NCBI RefSeq assembly: GCF_009687845.1
Contig: NZ_BLAD01000044.1
Location: 55,760 to 119,759 of the forward strand
Length of the DNA: 64,000 bases
DNA from: Acrocarpospora corrugata
GTDB lineage: Bacteria > Actinomycetota > Actinomycetes > Streptosporangiales > Streptosporangiaceae
Reading direction: 5' to 3'
A program made the position numbers and the translations under genes. The notes below the pieces were generated by a model, which worked only from the letters and a program-made list of their open reading frames with translations, did not search any database and had not been told where the DNA came from. Of the stretch, positions 14,127-22,235 are shown piece by piece. Every line of letters begins with the position of its first letter. Positions within the stretch are counted from its first letter, which is position 1.

Positions 14127-17100
14127 ATGCAGCGTACCCGAAAGGCGCTGGGCGTCCTGGTGACGGCTCTGGCGCTCCCGTTGAGCGTGCTCGCGGCGCC
14201 GGCGCCGGCCGCGGCCGCCGAGCCCGCGACCACCTGGTCGAACTACGAGAAGATCACCTTAACCAAGAACGTCGGCGAGCCGATCGACCTGGCGGTGCTG
14301 CCGGACCGCCGGGTCCTGCACACGGCCCGCAACGGCGACATCCGGCTGACCGACCCGGCGACCGGCGTCACGACGGTCATCAACACGATCCCGGTGTACG
14401 CGAACTCGGAGGACGGTCTGCAGACGATCGCCCTGGACCCGGAGTTCGCGACCAACCAGTGGGTGTACGTCTACTACGCGCCCCGCACCATGACGGCGCC
14501 CTACCCGGAGACCACTCCGACCGGTTCCGCGCCGAACTCGCTTCCGGCCGGCCAGGACGAGAGCTACTGGAACCAGTGGAAGGGCTACAACCAGCTTTCC
14601 CGGTTCAAGTGGACGGGTTCTGCCCTGGATCTGGCGACCGAGCAGGTCATCATCAAGATCGAGGTGCAGCGCGGCCAGTGCTGTCACGTCGCGGGTGACA
14701 TGGACTGGGACGCGAACGGCAACCTCTACCTCGCCACGGGCGACAACACCCCGGCCAGCGCGCCGGGCGCCAACGGTTACGCGCCCAACAACGACGCGCC
14801 CGGCATGAACCCCGGTTTCGACGACCGGCGCGGGGCGGGCAACAGCAACGACCTGCGCGGCAAGATTCTGCGGATCTCGGTGCAGGGGGACGGTTCGTAC
14901 ACGATCCCGGCCGGGAACCTGTGGGCGCCGGGGACGGAGAAGACGCGGCCCGAGGTCTTCGTGACCGGGGTGCGCAACCCGTTCCGGATGGATGTGGACG
15001 CGGAGTCCGGGACCCTCTCGTGGGCCGACTACGGTCCCGACGCGGGCACCGCCAGCGCCACGCGCGGGCCGCTCGGGTATGTCGAGTGGAACGTCACGCC
15101 GATCAGCAAGCCCATGAACAGCGGCTGGCCGTACTGTACGGGCGACAACTTCAACTACAACAACTGGGACTTCGCGACCTCCCAGCCGCGTGAGTTCTTC
15201 GACTGCGCGGCCGGTCCGTCGAACACCTCCCGTTACAACACCGGGCTCGCGCAGCTGCCGCCCGCGACGCCGGCCGACCTGTACTACGGCGACAACGCCT
15301 CGCATCAGCCCGCGGAATGGGCGGGCCTGGTGAACTTCGACCCGCAGACCGGCCAGGGCCCGATGGGCGGCCCGGTCTACCAGTACGACGCGGCCAACCC
15401 CTCGACGTCGAAGTTCCCGGCGTACTGGGACGGCAAGGCGTTCTTCGCCGAGTTCTCCCAGGACTACCTGGCGGCCTTCACCTTCACCGGCGCGGACGGG
15501 CCGGTGACCGCGATCGAGCAGTTCCTGCCCAACAGCGCGCTGCGGACCGCGGCGCAGCCGCTCACCGACAGCACGATGGACATCGAGTTCGGCCCGGACG
15601 GTTCGCTGTACGTGCTGGACTACGGTGACGGTTTCTTCCGCGCCAACCCGGACGCCGGTCTCTACCGGATCGACTACTCCCCCGCGAACAAGACGCCGCA
15701 GGCGCGGATCGCGGTCGACAAGGCGTCCTCGAGCGCTCCCCCGCTGACCGTGCAGTTCGACGGTTCCGGGTCGACCGACACCGAGCCGGGCGCCCTGACC
15801 TACGAGTGGGACGTGGACGGTGACGGCGACTTCGACGCGACCGGCGCCACCACCAGCCACACCTACGCCACGCAGGGCCAGTACACGGCGCGGCTGCGGG
15901 TCACCGACTCCGGTGGCCGGGCGGGGCTGACCTCGATCGAGATCACCGTGGGCAACACCGCGCCGGTGGTCACGGTGACGCCGCCGAATGGGGCGTTCTT
16001 CGACTGGGGTAACGCGATTCCGTACCAGATCACGGTCGCCGACGCGGAGGACGGCAACGCGCCGGTCTGTTCGCGGGTTCAGTGGACCTTCGGGCTCGGG
16101 CATGACACCCACGCGCACCCGGAGACGCTGGGCACCGGCTGTTCGGGCACCTGGCCGACGCCGGTGAACGCCACCGAGCACGGGGAGACCGAGAACATCT
16201 TCGGTGTCGTCGTGGTGCAGTACCGCGACAACGGCGCCAACGGCATCCCGGGGGCGATGGGTGAGGCGAGCCTGATCCTGAACCCCAAGCTGCTGGAGGC
16301 CGAGCACGCCGACCAGCTGACCGGCGTCACCGACACCGACGACGACGGCGCCTCGGGCAAGGGCAAGATCACCTCGTTTGATCCGGGTGATTCGATCGCG
16401 TACGACCCGGTCAACTTCGTCGGGGTGAACGCGGTCCAGACCAAGGCCTCGGGTGCGGGGACGCTGTCGCTGCGCTGGAACTCGGCGACCGCGGAGCCGT
16501 TCGCCACCGTCGCGATCCCGGCGGGTACGGGCTGGCAGACGGTCACCACCTCACTGGCCGGCGCCCCCGCGGGCAGCGGCAAGCTGTTCGTCACCTCCAG
16601 CGGCGGCGTCGAGGTGGACTCCTTCGCCTTCTCGGGCGACGGGGTGGGCGACAAGACGCCGCCGACCGTGACGGCCACGGCGAACCCGGCGGCGCCGACC
16701 GGTGCCAACGGCTGGTACACCGACAACGTCACGGTGACGGTGAACGCGACCGACAACGGCGCGGTCGCCAGCCGCCAGTACTCCCTCAACGGCGGCGGCA
16801 CCTGGTTGAACGCCAACAACCCGGTGGCGCTGAACACCGAGGGCACCCACGTGGTCAGTTACCGGGCGACCGACACCGGCGGCAACATCTCGCCGGTCGG
16901 CACCCTCACCGTGAAGATCGACAAGACCGCTCCGGTCCTGACGCTCAGCGGGGTGGCCGCCACCGCCTACGGCGACTCGGCCTCCATCACGCCGCTGGCG
17001 ACGGCGACCGACGCGACCTCGGGCGTGGACACGGTGACGATCACCGTCGACGGCCAGCCGGTCGCCTCCGGTGCCGCGCTGCCGCTGTGGAAGCTGCCGC

Positions 17101-17438
17101 TGGGCGCGCACACGCTGACGGCCACGGCCAAGGACAAGGCGGGCAGGACGGCCACCCAGTCGGTGGCCTTCACCACCACCACGTCCTACGCCGACCTCAC
17201 CACGCTGGTCAACGGCTTCAGGGACAGCGGAATCATCACCGTGAACGGCGCCAAGAAGCTGGTCCGTCATCTTGAGGACGCCCAGTACAGCCTGAGCCTG
17301 AACAAGCCGAGAGCGGCCAGGGACGAGCTGGTGCGGTTCATCGAGGATCTGTCCAAGCGAGACAACGTCAACAACGTGGAGGTGCGGGCGGCGCTGGCCA
17401 GGGACGCCCAGTCGCTGATCGACCGTTTGCAGCTGTAA
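14127..17438 (+). CDS. Secreted multidomain PQQ-type sugar dehydrogenase
   Basis: 1103 residues; the ATG at 14127 has a ggagaag ribosome site and opens a signal peptide (about 1-31). Domains in order: glucose/sorbosone dehydrogenase beta propeller (about 35-515); PKD domain (about 526-607, with Trp-Asp-Val-Asp-Gly-Asp-Gly-Asp-Phe-Asp); an unassigned beta segment; CBM6-like module (about 721-846, opening Leu-Leu-Glu-Ala-Glu-His-Ala); two Ig-like domains (about 850-1020); and a helical FIMAH-like C terminus (about 1025-1103). The propeller family oxidises sugars with PQQ and passes electrons to an acceptor. The binding modules would hold it on polysaccharide. It follows the Tat-exported epimerase in the same direction. 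One TTA codon occurs at 14259-14261. Confidence 0.88.
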   Translation: MQRTRKALGVLVTALALPLSVLAAPAPAAAAEPATTWSNYEKITLTKNVGEPIDLAVLPDRRVLHTARNGDIRLTDPATGVTTVINTIPVYANSEDGLQTIALDPEFATNQWVYVYYAPRTMTAPYPETTPTGSAPNSLPAGQDESYWNQWKGYNQLSRFKWTGSALDLATEQVIIKIEVQRGQCCHVAGDMDWDANGNLYLATGDNTPASAPGANGYAPNNDAPGMNPGFDDRRGAGNSNDLRGKILRISVQGDGSYTIPAGNLWAPGTEKTRPEVFVTGVRNPFRMDVDAESGTLSWADYGPDAGTASATRGPLGYVEWNVTPISKPMNSGWPYCTGDNFNYNNWDFATSQPREFFDCAAGPSNTSRYNTGLAQLPPATPADLYYGDNASHQPAEWAGLVNFDPQTGQGPMGGPVYQYDAANPSTSKFPAYWDGKAFFAEFSQDYLAAFTFTGADGPVTAIEQFLPNSALRTAAQPLTDSTMDIEFGPDGSLYVLDYGDGFFRANPDAGLYRIDYSPANKTPQARIAVDKASSSAPPLTVQFDGSGSTDTEPGALTYEWDVDGDGDFDATGATTSHTYATQGQYTARLRVTDSGGRAGLTSIEITVGNTAPVVTVTPPNGAFFDWGNAIPYQITVADAEDGNAPVCSRVQWTFGLGHDTHAHPETLGTGCSGTWPTPVNATEHGETENIFGVVVVQYRDNGANGIPGAMGEASLILNPKLLEAEHADQLTGVTDTDDDGASGKGKITSFDPGDSIAYDPVNFVGVNAVQTKASGAGTLSLRWNSATAEPFATVAIPAGTGWQTVTTSLAGAPAGSGKLFVTSSGGVEVDSFAFSGDGVGDKTPPTVTATANPAAPTGANGWYTDNVTVTVNATDNGAVASRQYSLNGGGTWLNANNPVALNTEGTHVVSYRATDTGGNISPVGTLTVKIDKTAPVLTLSGVAATAYGDSASITPLATATDATSGVDTVTITVDGQPVASGAALPLWKLPLGAHTLTATAKDKAGRTATQSVAFTTTTSYADLTTLVNGFRDSGIITVNGAKKLVRHLEDAQYSLSLNKPRAARDELVRFIEDLSKRDNVNNVEVRAALARDAQSLIDRLQL

Positions 17439-17463
17439 CCGACGGCAGTTCGTAGCTGACGGC

Positions 17464-17492
17464 GGGGAAGGGTCCGTTCGGGGCCCTTCCCC
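17464..17492 (+). terminator. Terminator after the sugar dehydrogenase
   Basis: ggggaaggg and cccttcccc form a 9-bp stem with an 11-nt loop, extended outward by cggc/gccg with a small bulge. It begins 26 bp after the stop codon. Confidence 0.7.
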
Positions 17493-17636
17493 TTCGCCGT
17501 TTAGGGGCCGGTCTTCGAACCGCTAACAGGATGGGCCGCGCCTTCTTCGCGCCGGCGCGGTGAGAAGCATCACCTGCGTTAACGGCGCCGGATAACGGCG
17601 ACCGACCCGGCAACTCGCCCATTCCGTTAGGAGTTG

Positions 17637-18134
17637 TTAGAGCCAGAAGGTGTCGTGGCGGAAGTAGAACTTGGCCAGTTCCTCCTCGCCGGGGCGGCCG
17701 GTGACGGCGAACTCGGCGAGTCCTTCGAAGTAGCCTTCGCGGGGCGCGCCGGGGGCGAAGTGCAGGAGCATCGAGGCGGGTTCGCCGGATTCGTTGCGGA
17801 ACCCGTGGATTCCGCCTTCGGGGACGTGGACGTAGTCGCCGGGGCGGGTGTCGATCCAGCGGGTGCCGTCGAAGATGCGGACGGTGCCGGTGAGGACGTA
17901 GAAGGATTCGCTGATCGAGCGGTGGAAGTGCGGGCCGGGACCGGTCGGCCTGGGCCCCATCTCCCATCGGTAGAGGCCGAACTTGCCGCCGGTGGTGGCG
18001 CCGGTCGCCAGGTAGTGGGCGACGTTGCCGGAGCCGTAGTCGATCTCCGGTTCGTGCCCGGCGGCCCGGTGGGTGGCGCTGATCTCACCGCCGTCATCGA
18101 GGTAGCGCGGTTCCGGATAGCTCACGACCCTCAT
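17637..18134 (-). CDS. Cupin-domain protein
   Basis: 165 residues. The double-stranded beta-helix shows both cupin motifs: Gly-Pro-His-Phe-His-Arg-Ser-Ile-Ser-Glu-Ser-Phe-Tyr-Val-Leu-Thr-Gly (motif 1; metal ligands His, His, Glu) and Pro-Gly-Asp-Tyr-Val-His-Val-Pro-Glu-Gly-Gly-Ile-His-Gly-Phe (motif 2). Metal binding is therefore intact, but the substrate is unknown. The ATG at 18134 has an aaggggg site immediately before it; a GTG nine bases on, at 18125, has better spacing and could be the real start. It is a lone gene, transcribed away from the recombinase. Confidence 0.82.
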   Translation of the reverse strand: MRVVSYPEPRYLDDGGEISATHRAAGHEPEIDYGSGNVAHYLATGATTGGKFGLYRWEMGPRPTGPGPHFHRSISESFYVLTGTVRIFDGTRWIDTRPGDYVHVPEGGIHGFRNESGEPASMLLHFAPGAPREGYFEGLAEFAVTGRPGEEELAKFYFRHDTFWL

Positions 18135-18216
18135 CCCCCTTCGTATCGATCTTTCAATTCTGCCGGTACGGCTACGCGGGCCCGGCGTGGGGGCAGCCGG
18201 TAATTGTCGGTGGGGA

Positions 18217-18298
18217 TCGCTATCGTCTCGGGTCATGCGCCCGGCTGAAGTGAATCGTCGCTATCGTCTCGGGTCATGCGCCCGGCTGAAGTGAATCG
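18217..18298 (+). repeat. Exact 41-bp tandem duplication over the recombinase start
   Basis: Positions 18217-18257 and 18258-18298 are identical. Each copy contains the same upstream bases, ATG and first seven codons of the recombinase gene. Because 41 is not a multiple of three, the upstream ATG (18235) opens a short frame of 19 codons that ends in TGA inside the second copy, while the downstream ATG (18276) opens the real gene. Confidence 0.95.
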
Positions 18299-19343
18299 AC
18301 TGACGGTTGAGGAGGCTGCGGATCGTTATGTGGAATTGGTCCGCGCCAAGATGGTGACCGGCGCCCTGTCGGCGGGCACCGGCGAGGTGTATGCGCGGGA
18401 TGTGGCGACGTTCGTCCGGCTCGCGCGGCCCGGCCGGATTCTGGACGACCTGTCCGGGGAGGATGTGGACGCGATTCTGCTGGCGTTCGCGCGCAAGCCC
18501 GACGAGCGGCGGGCGGCGACCGGGGCGGAGGTGCGGCAGAGCGCTTCCTCGCAGGCGCGGTTCCGGCGGTCGGTGTCGGCGATGTTCAAGCATGCGGCGC
18601 TGGCGGGCTGGGTGCAGCTGAATCCGATGCCGTCGGCGACGGTGATGGCGCGAGAGCGCGGCGGCCTGCGTCCGGAGCGGCGGGCGCTGACGAAAGAACA
18701 GGCCGAGGGGCTGATCGGGGCGGCCCGCTCCCCCGCGGCGGCGGCCCGCCCGCGACGCCGCGATCAGCGGACCGACCTGCGGGATTCACTCATCGTGCTG
18801 CTACTGACCACGCTGGGCCCGCGAGTGTCGGAACTGGTCCGCGCGAATGTGGAGGATTTCTTCATCAACGACGGGGTCCGGTATTGGCGGATCTTCGGCA
18901 AGGGCGGCCGGACTCGTGACGTCCCGCTCCCCCGCGACGTGGCGGCGGTCCTGGCCGAGTATCTGCAGGCCCGCCCCGCCTCGCCGGACAAGGCGCTGCT
19001 GCTGTCGTGGCGCGGTAAACGCCTGGCCCGGGGGGATGTGCAGGCGGTGATCGACCGGATGCAGGAACTGGTCGATCCCGACCATCGCCGCACCGTCACT
19101 CCCCACGGGCTGCGTCACACCACCGCCACGCATCTTCTGGCCGACGGCACGGACATGGATTCGGTACGCCGGGTCCTGGGCCACAGCGACCTGAGCACCC
19201 TGGGCCGCTACCGCGACGAACTGCCCGGCGAACTGGAGGTCGCCATGCGCGCCCATCCCCTGCTGCGCGGCCCCCGCCCGTCCGGCCTTCCGCGCGACGA
19301 GGCTTCGGGGCAGAGCGGTGGCGACCCGTCCGGCCGCTCGTGA
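18276..19343 (+). CDS. Tyrosine recombinase/integrase (XerC/D-like)
   Basis: 355 residues: an N-terminal SAM-like core-binding domain (about 8-115) and a C-terminal catalytic domain. Catalytic residues are visible: Arg in Gly-Pro-Arg-Val-Ser-Glu-Leu-Val (about R184), Lys in Gly-Lys-Gly-Gly-Arg-Thr-Arg, His-Gly-Leu-Arg-His (His-x-x-Arg, about 273-277), Gly-His-Ser and the Tyr nucleophile in Gly-Arg-Tyr. The protein should cut and rejoin DNA through a 3'-phosphotyrosine. No partner excisionase, phage gene or clear att site is seen, so it is an orphan recombinase, perhaps left by an element. Its start is duplicated, and truncated genes lie directly downstream. Confidence 0.9.
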   Translation: MRPAEVNRLTVEEAADRYVELVRAKMVTGALSAGTGEVYARDVATFVRLARPGRILDDLSGEDVDAILLAFARKPDERRAATGAEVRQSASSQARFRRSVSAMFKHAALAGWVQLNPMPSATVMARERGGLRPERRALTKEQAEGLIGAARSPAAAARPRRRDQRTDLRDSLIVLLLTTLGPRVSELVRANVEDFFINDGVRYWRIFGKGGRTRDVPLPRDVAAVLAEYLQARPASPDKALLLSWRGKRLARGDVQAVIDRMQELVDPDHRRTVTPHGLRHTTATHLLADGTDMDSVRRVLGHSDLSTLGRYRDELPGELEVAMRAHPLLRGPRPSGLPRDEASGQSGGDPSGRS

Positions 19344-19472
19344 TCCGGTGTGTGCGGGGCGGGTGCCGTCCGGCGACTCGCTGATCCGCTAGTGCCGGGA
19401 ACCTTCACCGGGTTGTCCGCTCGCTCGCCGTCATCGGCCGCGACATTCGAGATCCTTCATAGGCTCGGGCAC

Positions 19473-19628
19473 ATGACGATCACCATCCGGCCGGCCGCTG
19501 AGACCGATCTACCGGCACTGCTGACGCTCTACGGTGAATTGAACCCCGACGATGCGCCGTTGCCGGCACAGTCCGCGCGAGACATCTGGGCGGCCATCCG
19601 CCTCCAGTTGGTTGTTGGGGGTGTCTAG
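19473..19628 (+). pseudogene. Truncated GNAT acetyltransferase
   Basis: From ATG 19473 the frame reads like the first 45 residues of a GNAT N-acetyltransferase (Ile-Arg-Pro-Ala-Ala-Glu-Thr-Asp-Leu-Pro-Ala-Leu-Leu then Ala-Arg-Asp-Ile-Trp-Ala-Ala-Ile). It then turns to unrelated sequence and stops at TAG 19626-19628. The acetyl-CoA-binding motif (usually near residues 80-120) is missing, so the product cannot be active. The break near 19610 is a recombination junction or deletion. Confidence 0.7.
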
Positions 19629-19810
19629 CGCTCGCGCAATACGACGCTATAGCGGGTCTACGGGCGTGCGCAGGGCGAAGGGAGCACCGGTGGAGGTGCC
19701 GGCCTCGACACGGTGCCGGTACGCATCACCTACGCCAACGAGGGCGCGGTCGGCCTTCCGACGCCTATCCGGCGACGGACGCCCCTCACCGGCCGCACCC
19801 CGGTGTCTTT

Positions 19811-19846
19811 ACGGCCAGCCCGTCCGGCAGGAAGCCAAACTCCGGG
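19811..19846 (+). pseudogene. Fragment of a HAD-hydrolase gene
   Basis: About 34 bp match positions 23922-23955 of the intact HAD-type hydrolase gene with only three differences, two of them synonymous. Both encode Gly-Gln-Pro-Val-(Arg/Gln)-Gln-Glu-Ala-Lys-Leu-Arg, which follows motif II in these enzymes. The flanks do not match. It is a leftover of a related gene in the debris downstream of the recombinase. Confidence 0.55.
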
Positions 19847-19981
19847 CGGTGTGCATAGTGGTGAACGCGGCTTCGGGAAGCGGCGCAGGTAGGGCGGCGC
19901 AGGTAGGGCGGCGAGTTTGCGCAGATACATGCCGTCGCCGACAAGCGGTTCCGGCTGCGAAACGCTGGGAGTTTGTCCCTT

Positions 19982-20089
19982 GGAGGCGATTAGGGGCGAT
20001 GTAGACTTCGCCTCCGTTTGTGGCCTATTCCACGGTGAAGTGGGCGCGTCCTCCCGGAATCTTCCGCTGGCTTCACCGTGGAATTGGCC
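19982..20089 (+). other. Two consecutive hairpins in the leader of the orphan gene
   Basis: Hairpin 1 pairs ggaggcga (19982-19989) with tcgcctcc (20008-20015). Hairpin 2 pairs 20022-20040 with 20071-20089: 19-bp arms with one mismatch, loop 30 nt. It ends 21 bp before the ATG at 20111. The pair could be a structured 5' leader, a terminator-like block, or the ends of a lost mobile element. Confidence 0.7.
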
Positions 20090-20110
20090 GCGCTGGTTGG
20101 GAGACGTGTA

Positions 20111-20806
20111 ATGCAGCCGGTGTTGGACTACTACCTGGTTTTTCCTGAGGCGTGGGACGGTGACCTGTCGGTGCCGCCGGGTGGGATCGCCGTTGAGGAG
20201 TTCGTTTTCGCGGGTGATCATACGGCGGCCGGGGTGGACGGTGCCGTGTGGACTGCGGCGGATGGCGGCTGGTGGAGTTCGGCGGATTTCAGCCGGGCGG
20301 TCCGCGCGGATCAGGGGTTTCGTGCCCTGGTTGTCGCGGTGCGCAGGGGGGATGCGGAGGCGGCCTACCGGCGGCTGGGTGGTGGGGTGTTGCCCGCTGA
20401 GGCGATGCTGCGGGGGTACTTCGGCGATCGTCTGGCTTTGCCGGGCTCGGCTCCGCTGCTGCTCACTCCCCCGGAGGTGCCCGACGGGTTTCGGGAGAAG
20501 CGCAGGTATCGGATCCTGTTCGCCGGTGAACTGGGTGAAGATCAGGTGGGGCGGCTGCGGCAGGTGTGGGGAATGGCGCCTGCCGACGCGAGGGCCCGGG
20601 TGCTCGGCACTGCACATCTGCGGGTGGCGGGTGACGCGTTCACGTGGGAGCTGCGCCGGATCGGCCCGGGGGTGGCCTTGTGCGTGGATGTGACCGCCTG
20701 TCTGGGTGATCCGCCGGGCGAGGCGGTCGGGGTGCTGCTGCGCGAGCTGATGGCGGTCGTGCGGCTCGAAGGACTGGTTCCTGTGACGATCGAGCGCTTC
20801 GCCTGA
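20111..20806 (+). CDS. Orphan protein of unknown function
   Basis: 231 residues with no family I recognise. The protein is rich in Trp and acidic residues in its N-terminal third (including Gly-Gly-Trp-Trp-Ser-Ser-Ala-Asp-Phe-Ser-Arg). It then has an Ala/Arg-rich helical middle and a beta-rich C-terminal part (about 140-225). There is no signal peptide or membrane helix, so it is probably cytoplasmic. Codon use is noticeably richer in G and T than in the 0-11 kb genes. It lies in the recombinase debris field behind two hairpins and ends before a terminator shared with the convergent secreted protein. Confidence 0.7.
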   Translation: MQPVLDYYLVFPEAWDGDLSVPPGGIAVEEFVFAGDHTAAGVDGAVWTAADGGWWSSADFSRAVRADQGFRALVVAVRRGDAEAAYRRLGGGVLPAEAMLRGYFGDRLALPGSAPLLLTPPEVPDGFREKRRYRILFAGELGEDQVGRLRQVWGMAPADARARVLGTAHLRVAGDAFTWELRRIGPGVALCVDVTACLGDPPGEAVGVLLRELMAVVRLEGLVPVTIERFA

Positions 20807-20997
20807 CCGGAGCATCGTCGGCCACTCCCTCGTGGTTTCCCCCGTGACCCAGTCGTCGACGCTGGCGGGGACGTCCTCGCGGATGACGCCTTCTGCACGG
20901 CCCCTGTCGACCCCCTGTCGATGCTGGGTCTGCTCGGCGGCGCTTCGTTTCGTCTCGGGCGGCCGGGATCGGGTGAGAGTTTGAGTGAGCGGCGTGC

Positions 20998-21022
20998 CTG
21001 GACCCGCGGCGCTCGGGTCCAG
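20998..21022. terminator. Bidirectional terminator
   Basis: ctggacccg and cgggtccag form a 9-bp perfect stem with a 7-nt loop. It lies between the convergent genes ending at 20806 (+) and 21040 (-), so it can serve both. Confidence 0.65.
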
Positions 21023-21039
21023 TGGTGTCAGCCGTTGCC

Positions 21040-21861
21040 TCAGGGGAAGCAGACCAGGGATTGTTCGATGACCCGGTTTGTGCCCGTCTGGTTGTTGAAG
21101 TTGAGCTTCCAGCCGGGGCTGGTGGGGATGGTGGCGGTCACGACGGTTGAGCTTGAGTCGCCGCCGATGAATCGGAAGCCGCCGCCGGTGGTGATGCCGG
21201 TGGCGCACTTGCTGAAGAAGAATCCGGACTGGCCCGTGTTGGCCTGCACCCCGGAGAGCAAGGTGAACTGGCCGGTCAGGCTCGTGCAGGTCACTGCGGC
21301 CTGCGGGTTGGCGGTGGCGGTGGCGCCGTTGTAGACGCGCGTCTGCCAGGTGTTGGTGGCCGACAGGCGTGAGGCGTTGACGACGAGTCTCTCATCCCGC
21401 GCGAATATGAAGCCGCCGCCGAGAGCGATCTTGCCGGAGGCGCACTGCGCGGTGGCGTCGCCGAAGCTGCCGCTGCCGACGGTCCCGAAAGGCGAGAACG
21501 CGCGGGCGTAGCCGGTCACTCCGGTGGCGCAGATGGCCCTGATATGGACCTCCTGGGTGATGTTGGAGCGGTTGACGGCGGTGACCAGCCACTGGGTGTC
21601 GCTGCTGGGGTAGGAGGCGGTGAACTTGACCTGAGGGCTCAGGTTCTGGGACAGGTACCCTCCGCTGATCACTTTCTCGCCGGCATTGCAGCCGACGGTG
21701 GCCGACCCTTCCTGGAACGGGCCGAGCGTCGTCCAGACGAACTCCACGGGCCGGGTTCCGATCGCCGCGTGCGCCGGGAGCGCGACGGCGAGCGAGGCGC
21801 CCAATGCCACCGCCGTCATCGCCGCCAGCCGGGCGATCCATAGTCGTGGACTGCTCCTCAT
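21040..21861 (-). CDS. Secreted protein of unknown function
   Basis: 273 residues from ATG 21861 with a gaggaggg ribosome site. A Sec signal peptide (about 1-33, ending Ala-His-Ala-Ala) leads to a beta-rich mature domain built of repeated blocks with Cys spaced through them. The blocks share Gly-Gly-(Gly/Tyr) turns, as in Val-Ile-Ser-Gly-Gly-Tyr, Ile-Ala-Leu-Gly-Gly-Gly-Phe and Ile-Thr-Thr-Gly-Gly-Gly-Phe, each after a Cys-rich strand. So it probably consists of three copies of one module with disulfides. I do not recognise the family. It is monocistronic with a long leader. Confidence 0.8.
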   Translation of the reverse strand: MRSSPRLWIARLAAMTAVALGASLAVALPAHAAIGTRPVEFVWTTLGPFQEGSATVGCNAGEKVISGGYLSQNLSPQVKFTASYPSSDTQWLVTAVNRSNITQEVHIRAICATGVTGYARAFSPFGTVGSGSFGDATAQCASGKIALGGGFIFARDERLVVNASRLSATNTWQTRVYNGATATANPQAAVTCTSLTGQFTLLSGVQANTGQSGFFFSKCATGITTGGGFRFIGGDSSSTVVTATIPTSPGWKLNFNNQTGTNRVIEQSLVCFP

Positions 21862-22117
21862 GACACCCTCCTCGGGGGTTGGGGATGCGGCCGTCCAATC
21901 GCGCCGCCGTCGGGCTCCGGTTCGCAATCGCGTTCCGGACAAGCAGACGGCGGCGCTTTATTCGGCCGAAAGGGACGCCGGCGCCGGGCATCGCGAAATC
22001 GTCCACTGAAATAGTTTCGGAAATCGGAGGCTCGGTTACCGATCAGCCCCAATACCAGTTTGACGTGCAGGAATGCCGTCGCATTCGGCGCGTATGCGGC
22101 AACTGGTTCCGCGCTCA

Positions 22118-22146
22118 ATTTGAGGACAGGCAACGAAATATGTCAA
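22118..22146 (-). promoter_or_regulatory. Candidate housekeeping promoter for the secreted protein
   Basis: On the minus strand ttgaca (22141-22146) is followed after 17 bp by tcaaat (22118-22123). The -35 box is consensus, the -10 box 4 of 6. It would give a leader of about 250 nt before the ATG at 21861. The 374-bp gap (21862-22235) holds nothing else I can identify. Confidence 0.4.
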
Positions 22147-22235
22147 TGCTGTGACGAAAGCTTTCGCCCCCGTGGCCATTTGTGGAGCCCTTGAATTGGC
22201 CAGGCGCATTTCAGTGTTCCTGGTCAGTCCCCGGG

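Larger units (their letters stand above)
19629..20110. other. Mosaic stretch with gene fragments, no intact gene
   Basis: About 480 bp between the GNAT remnant and the orphan gene. It holds an unassigned open segment, a short fragment matching a HAD-hydrolase gene (19811-19846), a 14-bp tandem repeat (19882-19909, two copies) and two large hairpins (19982-20089). Longer frames cross these pieces without a coherent domain and are not called as genes. Confidence 0.6.

Noticed and set aside
14259..16307. Long minus-strand open frame opposite the sugar dehydrogenase
   Set aside because: Its product is Arg/Gly/Val-rich without any domain, and it lies wholly opposite a gene with clear domains. High GC makes antisense frames long.
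20807..20997. Short frames between the orphan gene and the terminator
   Set aside because: No conserved pattern or start signal; treated as the 3' untranslated region.
19730..21208. Long minus-strand frame through the debris field and orphan gene
   Set aside because: Product is low-complexity His/Pro/Arg-rich; it crosses two hairpins and a terminator and has no domain.
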